Shown one piece after another: positions 19,918 to 30,400 of a stretch of 64,000 bases of DNA. This DNA comes from Annona cherimola. Lineage: Eukaryota > Streptophyta > Magnoliopsida > Magnoliales > Annonaceae. The notes under the pieces were generated by a model. The model saw only the letters and a list, made by a program, of their open reading frames with translations, did no database searches and was not told the origin of the DNA. Each line of letters starts with the position of its first letter. Position 1 is the stretch's first letter. The DNA is taken from positions 43,820,012 to 43,884,011 of the forward strand of contig CM059971.1 of the NCBI GenBank assembly GCA_030490835.1. The letters are read 5' to 3'. Made by a program: the position numbers and the translations under genes.

Positions 19918-20275
19918 TTGATCGGATGTATGAAGTGGGATGAATTTGAGAAAGATATGAGCAATAGGGAGAGAAACGAGTGGGAGAGAGAGTGAGAGAG
20001 GCAGTGGGTGAGATAGAGAGAGAGAGAGAGAGACTGAGAGAGAGAAGCAGTGGAAAGAGAGAAAGAAAAAGAGTGCCGGAATCAGAGAAAAAAAATAATC
20101 TGTCGCGGGAGGAAGAAAAAGAGAAGGAAGAAAGAAGAAGAAGAAGAGAAAGAAAAAAGGAAGAGAAGTCCGCCATGCCCAAGTCGACTTCACTGGAGTC
20201 GACTTGGTGGCCCCGGAGTCGACTTGACTTATCAACTTGGACCTTTCTAAGTCCACTTTTCCTATCTAATTGTTC
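19918..20275 (-). repeat. SIRE-3 pol-ORF3 spacer: purine tract and palindromes
   Basis: 19930-20165 is A/G-rich on the plus strand with a (GA)n run near 20010-20035. 20170-20245 has two AGTCGACTT palindromes. Open frames on both strands (Ser/Phe/Leu-rich or Arg/Glu/Lys-rich) are low complexity. Confidence 0.8.
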
Positions 20276-20691
20276 CTAATTTAACTTATTCATCCCCATA
20301 TCATTTCTAATTTTATAAAATGATTCTTTTGCTAAAGGTTTGGTGAATATATCAGCAATTTGATCCTCAATTTTCACATATTCCAAACAAACATCATGAT
20401 TTTCAACATGTTCACGGATGAAATAATATCTTACATCTATATGTTTGGTTCTAGACTGTAATACTGGATTTTTAGTTAAACATATTGCACTCATATTATC
20501 ACATTTAATTGGACTATTATAATAATCAATCCCATAATCTTTTAATTATTGTTTCATCTAAAGTAGTTGGGCACAACAGCTCCCGGCGGCTATATATTCA
20601 GCTTCCGTCGTAGATAGAGCAACGCTAGTTTGTTTCCTTGAATACCATGAAACCAACATGTTTCCAAGGAATTGACATGTTCCACTAGTAC
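20276..20691 (-). pseudogene. RNase H end of SIRE-3 Pol
   Basis: Reads LVSWYSRKQTSVALSTTEAE, GSCCAQLL, a stop at about 20549, then CDNMSAICLTKNPVLQSRTK, HIDVRYYFIREHVENHDV and DQIADIFTKPLAKESFYKI, ending after GMNKLN. It is cut at 20691 by TK-2; the reading continues at 24257 after a loss of 377 bp. Confidence 0.9.
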
Positions 20692-23600
20692 TGTGGCGCC
20701 CCAAACCGAGACGTCACTTCCTTACTTCAAGACCTTATTGATTGGTAAATGTGAATTAGGATTGTTGCCCTGATCACGTGGCGGGTTCTTAATTCGATCT
20801 CGTCCAATTTTTTTTTTCGTTTATTCATCTGTCATCATTCATAACTTGACTCGACAATCATCAAACATTGTGACATTTCACTTGTAATAAAATTCATCAT
20901 TTCATTCAAAGCATCTTTACATGCCTGTCATCATACACTCAATCATTGTACAAATTATACTTGCATACATTCAGTCATTAATTCACATGGAACTTAGAAT
21001 TCTAGCTAAGTTCGGATATACATAAACACATAGCATCTTTACCTACCTTTCTATAGGGAAAGATTCTTTGACCTAAGCATCACATTTTATATCCATACAT
21101 TCATACATTCAATCTTTGAATCATATGTAGAACTTAAAATTCTAATTAAGTTCACATATACATTAGCTTACCTTAGCATATTCATGCTTTTCCATTCCTC
21201 GTAGCCTTCAAGGTTATCATCATGTAACTTCCTCCATGTCTTAGGTTCGCAACCTTCTGAGTTTCCCCGGTACCTGTCTAAGGGTTGGGAAAACAAAACG
21301 TGAGTGACAACTCAGTAAGCAAGCATTTTATCTTTAGGGCAAGGCTTCTTGAAAATCTTTTTCATAAACATCGGGAATACCTTGTTCCTGAGGACATGTA
21401 TATGTCCTAAAATACCATCGTGAAATCCTTTGTTTATGAGGACAATTCCTTGTCCTTGAATGTTTTCATAAAGCATTCATTCTTAAAATCATTTACAAGC
21501 CACACCCGAGCTTGTTTAGGCAAAACATACACATTTTACCTTTGATGATGAGTTCCCTTAAATCTTATATGAACATTTTTAATGTTCATGACCATTACTT
21601 GAAATCATCAGTTGCCAGTGGACATATTACGTCCAAAACAACATAAATACTTAGGCAAAGGAGACATATCAAGTCTCAAAATATCATTAACATACACCAT
21701 CAAAAAATCCTTTAGCCAAGAGACATTTTATGTTTCAAAACATTTTTCATATAACTTCCTTTAGCAATGGACATTCATATGTCCTGAAACACTTTTTATT
21801 TAAACACATTAACATTGGACATTCTCATGTCCATAAACCCTTATTATTTAGGCTCTTTAGAAATGGACATTCTTATGTCCAATCCACGTTTCACATAAAT
21901 CTTTTTCATAATCCCCATCTTGGGGCTTGTTTATAGCTAACAAGGCAAACAAAATACATAAATCATTTTCATAAATGCATTTGCATAAAAATATTTTCTT
22001 TTATCCCCGTTATTTACACTTTTGTGTATAACACCCCGTCTTTTAGGGTAACATATGCATATTAGATCATAAAAATTTCTTTTAGGATAACTTTTTGTAT
22101 ATATGCTTTTATATCCCAATTTTTGGGCTTTTGAAAAGAAAAACGTATGCAAATGCATTTCTCCCCATCCAATGTGACACTTAGCAAGTGATCATGCTAC
22201 TTTTTGGAAGAGAATCCTTAATAACAAGCTAGCCCAGCGGTTGTTTATTTATCCTTCTCCCATTTCAGGGGGGGTGCCGCTGGCACTCCTATCATCCCAT
22301 AGCGACTTGGCCTTATGTAAAGTAGGCCCCGGTCATCCCAACCGTGCTCTACAATCGGCCTATTCCTTGTACCGGTGCACCGTACGTTATCCTGACGGAC
22401 CGCAGTCCGTTTGGTTTAAAGAACCATAGACCGTAGCCAATGTCCTTTTAAACCGGGATCACAAACCGCAGCCTGCATCCATATGCACAAAAATCGTAGA
22501 CCGAAGTCTATATTTAAGAATAATTTTTAAAATCACATCACAGACCGCAGTCCGTGTCAACTTGTAAGCGAGCGCACTCACTTTAACAAGTTGTTATTTG
22601 AAATCTAGTTTTAGGACGACCTTCCTTAAATTCTTTTAGAATCATTTTGAGTAAAACATTTTGAAATGTTTGAGAAACAATAAATCTTAAAAACCCTTAT
22701 AATAAAAGAAATTCAAAACTTTTGGATTTTCAAAAATAAACTATATATTCCTCTAATATTTTCTTGGTTTCCATTTCAGGGCCTTTGGCTTACAAAATTA
22801 TGCAATTATACTATCCTCTTCTCCACAACTTAAAAATTATATTATTGTCCACATATTTATTATACTATTGTTTACATAAAGGAGAATTGCATAGTCTCTT
22901 GCCTGCCATTTAGCAACCTGAAATTAAACCATTCTATGAAATCACTTATTAGATTGGTCATCCTTAAATCTCATTCAACAATATTCGTATAAATATTTTT
23001 GAAAACATTTTCATCATAGATTTCCTTATCTAGAGGAAATCAAAACTTTTAGAATATCATTTCAAAACATACGGACTATGTATAAAATATCATTTATAAT
23101 TAAATATCTTGACATAGAAAATTAATCTTTCTCTTTTATAATCTTAATCATTTATAGTAAAACATCATAAGAGAAATTCAAAAGTTATTTACATTTGTTA
23201 TTTTGTGAAAAAGGGCAAAATTCCCTTTTTCTTATAAAATACTTTTGAAACAACATCATATAGAACTTGCTTACTTAAAAGCAAATTCCTTAAAAAAAAT
23301 CGACATAAAACATAAAACCCTTTAAAATTATATTCATGGAGAACTTTCTTACTCATAAGCAATTCTCAAATCCATTAACATAAAGCATTCCCAACATTGG
23401 TAACACTTGAGATAAATTATTTATCTTAAACGGTGTTGCTTGCTTCCCATGAAACAAATCTTAAGGATTTTTATAAAAGTTGTCATTTTTCAAAACTTAT
23501 GCTTGCCCACTTGTAAAACATTCATATAAACATCGACATATCATCATTTCATCACATAAGGAAAAATCAGTAATTTGAAAAGTTCGCTTGCTTACCTGAG

Positions 23601-24256
23601 ATCGTCATAATCCCTTTCCTCCATTCTTTTCCTTGATTTTGCCTAAATAAATGAAAATAACACTACCCTTGTCATGTAGCTCACTTAATTACACATTTTG
23701 TAATTTTTAAAAATAAAAAATTCCATGTAGACAACCCATTTGGCGTCCATTTCATGCCACCTATTTCATGTTCCTTTGAGCTAATCCATTAGCCACTAAA
23801 TCATGTCATTAATCACTTGATTTTATCATGAATTTTGTCAATTAAATTAATTCATAAAATCCATGTGTAATTACCTCCTTTTGACACCTTATTTATACCA
23901 TTAATCATATAGTTAATCACCTTACTTTAACGTAAACACAAGCTCACATTTTTGGTCCACAAAAATCAATAATTATATACCCATTTTTATGAAACCTATA
24001 TCCCATCATCATTTTCTTAATCCAAGCCTCTCATTGCATAAATCTCATAATTTTAATCGTTCGTTTCAAATTTCGTCTCAATCCGACTTTTATAGCTCAA
24101 GTTATGATCATTCGAATTTTTGAACGGTGATGATCAATTTTCATCCAAATTTCATCCTTATTTTCATAATCCATCATTTCCATATGATTAAGCACAAAAT
24201 TATGTGCTTGCCTTTCAATTTTCATCTTAATCCGCCTTTCCGGCGTCAAGTTACGC
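20692..24256 (-). mobile_element. TK-2: Tekay-type LTR, truncated, inside SIRE-3
   Basis: It begins TGTGGCGCCCCAAACCGAG and closely follows TK-3 (27463-33219). Two differences stand out: about 2.1 kb is absent at 23670 (TK-3 30455-32545), and the last 265 bp of TK-3 are absent at the right end. The right junction at 24256/24257 shares AT with the copia sequence, and 377 bp of SIRE-3 pol are gone there. It carries the GC-rich module (22215-22345), the small-hairpin chain and CAGACCGCAGTCCGTG-type repeats. No gene; all frames are chance. Confidence 0.85.
21360..21920 (-). repeat. Chain of small hairpins in TK-2
   Basis: At least eight short inverted repeats, spaced about 50-70 bases: GGACATGTATATGTCC, GGACAATTCCTTGTCC, GAACATTTTTAATGTTC, GGACATATTACGTCC, GAGACATATCAAGTCTC, GGACATTCATATGTCC, GGACATTCTCATGTCC and GGACATTCTTATGTCC. 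Linkers resemble AAAACATTTTTCATAAA. TK-3 has the matching chain at about 28040-28620. Confidence 0.85.
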
Positions 24257-24895
24257 ATGAATATTCCTTTGGCTTGTTGCTTGATTTGCAGTCCAAGGAA
24301 GAAATTTAATTCTCCCATCATGCTCATTTCAAATTCGCTCTGCATAATCTTAGAAAATTCTTGGCACAGAGTTTCATTAGTAGCACCAAATATTATATCA
24401 TTTACATAAATTTGCACAATTAAAATATTTTTACTTTTATACTTGATGAATAAAATAGTATCAACTTTTCCTCTTTGAAATTCATGATGAATCAAAAATC
24501 TATTTAACCTTTCATAACAAGCTTGTGGGGCTTGTTTTAGTCCGTATAATGCTTTGGTTAGCTTATAAACATATTTTGATTGATCCTTTTCTTCAAATCC
24601 AGGGGGTTGTTCAACATATACTTCTTCATTTAAGTACCCATTCAAAAATGCGCTTTTCACATCCATTTGAAACAATTTGAAATTCATGTGAGAAGCAAAT
24701 GCTAGTAAAATGCATATGACTTCTAATCTAGTCACGGGTGCATATGATTCTTCAAAATCAATACCTTCTTCCTGGGAATACCCTTTGGCTACTAGTCTAG
24801 CTTTGTTTCTTATTACAAGTCTGCTTTCGTCCAATTTGTTCCTAAATACTCATTTGATACCAATAATGGTATAATCATTTGGTCTAGGAACTAAA
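24257..24895 (-). pseudogene. Reverse transcriptase of SIRE-3
   Basis: Reads [94 protein letters not shown] and the catalytic box YVNDIIFG. The usual box is YVDD; codon 24400-24402 is AAT, so one catalytic Asp is Asn. A stop lies at about 24850 just upstream. The open frame reads past 24257 into TK-2 DNA for about 50 codons, giving a chimeric tail. Confidence 0.92.
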
Positions 24896-24897
24896 TG

Positions 24898-26286
24898 TCA
24901 TACATTATTTCTTTCAAATTGATTTAGCTCTTCTTGCATTGCAATAACCCAGTTTTCATCATTAAGAGCTTGTTTAATAGTGGTTAGTTCAATTTTTGAC
25001 ACAAATGCATATTGTCCACAAATATTTTTTTTTGATCTCCTAGTTTTTACTCCTTCAATAATATTTCCAATGACTTGCTCAATTGGATGGGAATTTTTGA
25101 ATTTCAAATCACTTGGAGGTTTGTAGGAGTCATTACCTTCACTTACCTCTTCCTCTACGAGATTTTTTGGCTTGAGCTCGGTTTCCTTTTGTTGTTCTTG
25201 TTGTTTTGTTTTTGTATCATCTGCATCACTTAGTTCATCCTCCTTTCTCGGAGTTTGATTAAATTCATCAAAAACAACATGTATTGATTCTTCTACTTTT
25301 TGATTTCTTTTGTTGAAAATCCTATATGCTTTGCTATTTGATGAATAACCTAAGAAAATAGCTTCATCACTTTTGACATCTAATTTTTCCAAATTTGTTT
25401 TTCCATTATTTAACACATAACAAGTACATCCAAAAGTATGGAAATATGATATGTTCGGTTTTCTGCCTTTCCAAAGTTCATATGGGGTCTTTTTCAATAT
25501 TGCTCTAATGGTAACTCGATTTAATACATGACAAGCTGTACTTACAGCTTCACCCCAAAATCTTTTGGACAATTTACTCTCATTTAGCATGGTTCTAGCC
25601 ATTTCTTGTATTGTCCAATTTTTCCTTTCAACAACTTCGTTTTGTTGAGGAGTTCTTGGTGCAGAAAATGTATGGTGAATTCCTTTTTCATTGCGAAATT
25701 CTATGAATCGATTATTTTCAAATTCACTACCATGATCACTTCTAATGGAAATGATTGAACTTTGTTTTTCGATTTGCAGCAAATTTGAAAACGTGACAAA
25801 CATAGAAAATGCTTCATCTTTACTAGCTAAGAGTATAATCCAAGTAAATCTTGAAAAATCATCCACAATTACATACACGTACTTTTTCCCACCAAGAGTT
25901 AAAATATCCGATGGCCCATAAAGATCCATATGTAACAACTCAAGTGGTCTAGTTGTTGAAATTTTCTTTTTGGTGAAAAATGGCATTTTGGGTTGTTTAG
26001 ATAGTTGACAAGCTTTACAAATCTTATCCTTGTCATATTTGAGCTTTGGTAACCCTTGTACTAAATTCTTTTTCCACAATGTTTTAATATTTGACATATT
26101 TATAGGTCCAAACCTTGTATGCCATATCCATGGATCATTTTCTATGGCTATTAGACATTTTCTCTCTAGTTCATCAAGGCAAACCAAATATACATTTCCA
26201 TGTCTTTTGCCACTAAATACTATGTGTTCATCATAAAAAAACATTACATATAGAGGGTTCAAATACAACTTTATATCCTTTATCAC
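24898..26286 (-). pseudogene. Integrase of SIRE-3 with pre-integrase domain
   Basis: A 462-codon open stretch. Residues 1-30 are protease tail; then WHTRFGPINMSNIKTLWKKN and CKACQLSKQPKMPFF, the zinc motif, in which the second His is Pro. The catalytic core reads ELLHMDLYGPSD (first Asp), DDFSRFTWIILLASKDEAF, SIRSDHGSEFENNRF (second Asp) and SAPRTPQQNEVVERKN (Glu). Then come FWGEAVSTACHVLNR, KKTPYELWKGRKPNISYFHT, FGCTCYVLN and the C-terminal IHVVFDEF segment with an acidic, Lys/Gln-rich linker. The catalytic triad is intact although the zinc motif is damaged. The frame ends at ERNNV with a stop. Confidence 0.93.
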
Positions 26287-26558
26287 ATAATTGACTAATA
26301 CTCATTAGGTTGTGTTTGAGTCCTTCAACAAATAGTACATCTTCAATACATGCATTTGAAATACCATAAACATTTCATTTACCTTTTATTTTACCTTTTT
26401 CATTATTTTCGAAAGCTACTGTTCCTTCATTGCATGGGTTGATCTTATGGAACAGTCCTTTTTCTCCTGTCATATGTCTTGAGTAACCACTATCCATAAA
26501 CCATATGTTATTGGCCTTAGCTTTAAGACAAACCTGCAAAAATTAAGTCAAGTGGAGC
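26287..26558 (-). pseudogene. Protease of SIRE-3
   Basis: WFMDSGYSRHMTGEKGLFHK can be read near 26440-26500 with the DSG active site intact. A TGA replaces Gly in GKGNVYG at about 26376, and a further frameshift lies near 26290. At the N-terminal side a TAA interrupts the protease frame near 26546. Confidence 0.85.
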
Positions 26559-27462
26559 TCATCCTTTTGGTACCCATTTTATGGGTCCATTTGGGTTGGT
26601 TATCCTTTGGAGTCTATGTTGGTCTACCTTTGAAGCCATAAATCCAATGTTTTTCGGCATCCAAACCAATTTTGCACCAAGGTTTTGCAATTTTCTCAAT
26701 TTGCCATTGATAAACCTTGTGTCCTAACTTGTTGCAAAAATTACAAGCTCCCGAAAGTCTAGAAATAGGAAGCCATTTGGTAATTTGTTCCTCGGTTGGT
26801 CTTTTGGTCCAAACTACTTGATTTATCTTAGGTTTAGTATAAATGGGTTTGGCGTTGTTTCTCGGAGCATTAGATTTCTCTTGTCAAATGTATTATACCT
26901 AAGTCCTTTCTTACAAGTTTGGGTTGTCATTTTCAAGAACATTTTCACATTTTCTCCTGGATTAAAAAATTTGACAAGCTATTCATTTAATGATTCATTT
27001 TCCCTTTTGAGTTTCTCTAACTTAATTTCCAAGGTATTTTTTTCACTTTTTAATTTATCTATCTTTTCAGCAAGTTTACCATTCACAATTATTACTGCAT
27101 CACATTGTTTTTTCTTTATTATAAACTTGTTTCCTAATTTCATTATTTCCTCATATAATGAATCATAGGCTTGTTGAAGTCTTCCAATTCAGCACATTTG
27201 AGGCGTTCATTTGTAGAAGAGAAAATTGAAAAAGATTTTGGTTTGGAGGTTACCTCTTGACTACTTGTGCAGTTCGTTGAAGTAGCTTGATCCTCCAAGA
27301 TTTCCGTGGCTGCACAAATGTTCAATTCTCCAATCAAAATATTTCTCCTTGTCCCTTGGACTTGAGAAGTTCCTTCATAGATAGATGTTAGTGTATCCCA
27401 TATCTCTTTGACAGTTAAACAACAGGATACTCTATCATATTCGGAAGCCGTAAGAGCACAAA
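26559..27462 (-). pseudogene. Gag of SIRE-3, C-terminal part
   Basis: From TK-3 downward: ALTASEYDRVSCCLTVKEIW, TSIYEGTSQVQGTRRNILIG, then a jump of about 650 bp (relative to SIRE-2) to ATEILEDQATSTNCTSSQEV, which removes the main zinc knuckle. A Lys/Glu/Asn-rich coiled-coil segment and the linker KKGL...WTKRPTEEQITKW follow. A second zinc-knuckle-like motif CNFCNKLGHKVYQW has Trp in place of the last Cys. The frame ends at TGA 26559-26561, at the same codon as the other two copies. Confidence 0.85.
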
Positions 27463-30400
27463 TGTGGCGCCCCAAATCGAGACGTCACTTCCTTACCTCA
27501 AGACCTTATTGATTGGTAAATGTGAATCAGGATTGTTGCCCTGATCACGCGGCGATTTCTTAATCGAAACTCGTCCAAATTTTTTTTTCGATTTATTCAT
27601 CAATCATTTCTTTACAATCAACATCATTCATCATACAAGCTACAATACACTTGTAAAATTTTTCATATTTCATTTCATAACATCTCATCCTACTTCTCAA
27701 CAATGAAAGTCTTTTTGACTTAACCATATCATTTAACATCCATACATACATACATTCAATCATTGAATCATATAGAACTTAAAATTCTAATTAAGTTCAC
27801 ATACACATTAATATACCTTAGCATTTTAATCATGCCATCTCATTCCTTATAGCCTACCTGGCTATCATCTCCTGCCTTTCTTAATTGCTTAGATTTGTAT
27901 CTTCTTGAGTTTCCCGGTACCTGTCTAAGGTTTGAAAAAACAAAACGTGAGTGATAACTCAGTAAGCAAACATTTTTTATCTTAAGGGCAAGGCTTCCTT
28001 TAAAACCTTTTTCTTAAACATCTTGAACACCTTTTTCATAAGGAAATTTATATGTCCTGAAACATTATCATGAAATCCTTTGTTCATGAGGACAATTCTA
28101 TGACCTTGAACATTATTATAAAATATTTATTCTTAAAATCATTTACAGGCCACATCTGGGCTTGTTAAGGCAAAACATATGTGTTTCACCTTCTTTAATT
28201 AATTTTCTTTGGTTTTGTATGAACATTTCCAATATTTCAAAACGTATACATAAAACCATCTTTTGCCCGTGGACATTTTATGTCCAAAATATTTTTCTCA
28301 TAAATCCTTTGGCAAAGAAGGACATTCTCATGTCCTAAAACATCATTCACATAAGCCTTTCTCGGCAAAGGACATTTCTATGTCCAAAAATATCATTTCA
28401 TCTTAAAATCCTTTAGCCCAGAGATATTTGATATCTCAAAACTTTTTTTTCACATAGCTTCTTTTAGCGATGGACATCCATATGTCCTAAAACACTTTTC
28501 ATTTCAATACTTTATCATTGGACATTCTCATGTCCGTAAACATTTTTCATTTAGGCTCTTTAGAAATAGACATTCCTATGTCCAAATCAAGTTTCATATA
28601 AATCCTTTTCATAATCCCCATCTTAGGGCTTGTTTATAGCAAACAAGGCAAATAAAATATATAAATCATTTTCATAAATGTATTTGCATAAAAACATTTC
28701 TTTTTATCCTTGTTATTTATACTTTTGTGTAAAACACCCTTTCTTTTAGGGTAACCATTTCATAAAAATCCCTTTAGGATAATTTTCATAAAATCATATT
28801 TTCATGTCCCAATCTTTGGGCTTTTCAAAAATAAAATATAAGCAAATGCATTTCTCTCCATCCAGTAGTGACACTTAGCAAGTGATCATGTTACCTTTTG
28901 GAAGAGAATCCTTAACAGCACGCTAGACAGGCGGCTGTTCCTTTATCCTGCTCCCATCTCAGGGAGGGCGCCGCTGGCACTCCTGCCATCCCTTAGCGAC
29001 TTGGACTTATGTAGAGTGGGCCCCGGTCATCCCAACCGTGCTCTACAACCGGCCTATTCCTTGTACTGGTGCACTATACATCATCCTGATGGACCGCAGT
29101 CCGTTTGGTTTAAAGAACCACAGATCGCAGTCCGTGTTCTTTTAAACCGGGATCACAGACCTCTGTCTGCATCCATAACACACAAAAAATCTTAGACCGA
29201 AGTCTATAGCTTTAAAAATTATTTTAAAAAAATACATCACAGACCGTAGTTCGTGTTAACTTGTAAAGCGAGTGCACCCACTTTAAACAAGTTATCATTT
29301 GAAATTTAATTTTAGGATGACCTTCCTTAAATTCTTTTAGAAATATTTTGAGTAAAACATTTTGATAAACATTTGAAATGCTTGAGAAACAATACATCTT
29401 AAAACCCTTATAATAAAAGAAATTCTTGGATTTTCAAAAATTAAACCATATATTTCTCTAATATTTTCTTGGTTTCCATTTCAGGGCCTTTTGCTTACAA
29501 AAGTTATGCAATTATACCATCCCCATCCCCTTTTCCACAACCTAAAAATTAGATTATTGTCCACATATCTATTACACTATTTTTACAAAAAGGGGAATTG
29601 CACAGTCTTTTGCATGCCATTTAGCAACATGAAATTAAACCATTTTATAAACTCACTCATTAGGTTGGTCATCCTTAAATCCTATTCAACAACATTCGTA
29701 TAAACATTTTTCAAAACATTTCCATCACAGATTTCCTTGTTTAAAGGAAATCAAAACTTTTCGAATATCATTTCAAAACGTACGGGCTATGTCCAAATTA
29801 TCATTTATAATTAAATATCATGACATAGAAAATCAATCTTTTTCTTTTATAAGCTTAATCATTTATCATAAAACATCATAAGAGAATACCAAATCTTATC
29901 TGCTAAAAATTACTTTGTGAAAAAGCAAAAATTCTCTTTTTCTTATAAAGTCCTTTTGAAAACAACATCATAAAGAATTTGCTTAAGTAAATTCTTAAAA
30001 TCATTGCATAAAATATAAAATCCGTTAAAATTAACATCATGGAGAACTTGCTTACTCATAAGCAAATTTCTCATTTCCATTAACATAGAGTATTGTCATT
30101 GCATGGCAACACTTGTGATAAAACATTTATCTTAGAAAAACATTATTTGCTTCCCATGAAGCAAATCTTAAGGCTTTTCCTTAAAGCGATCATTTTTCAA
30201 AACTTACGACTTTTCATTAAAGTCGTCATTTTCAAAACTTGTGGCTTTGCATTATAGTCATCATTTTCAAAACTTATGCTTGTCCATTCGTCAAAACATA
30301 ATTATAAACATTTCAACATAACATCATGTTTCATTTAAACACATAGGAAGAAATAAATGATTTGAAAAGTTCGCTTGCTTACCTGAGATCGCCATAATCT

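Noticed and set aside
19980..20279. Arg/Glu/Lys-rich and Ser/Phe/Leu-rich open frames
   Set aside because: Low-complexity readings of a purine/pyrimidine tract; no start context and not conserved as protein between copies.
24097..24256. C-terminal extension of the SIRE-3 reverse transcriptase frame
   Set aside because: These codons are TK-2 LTR sequence read through by chance after the deletion junction.
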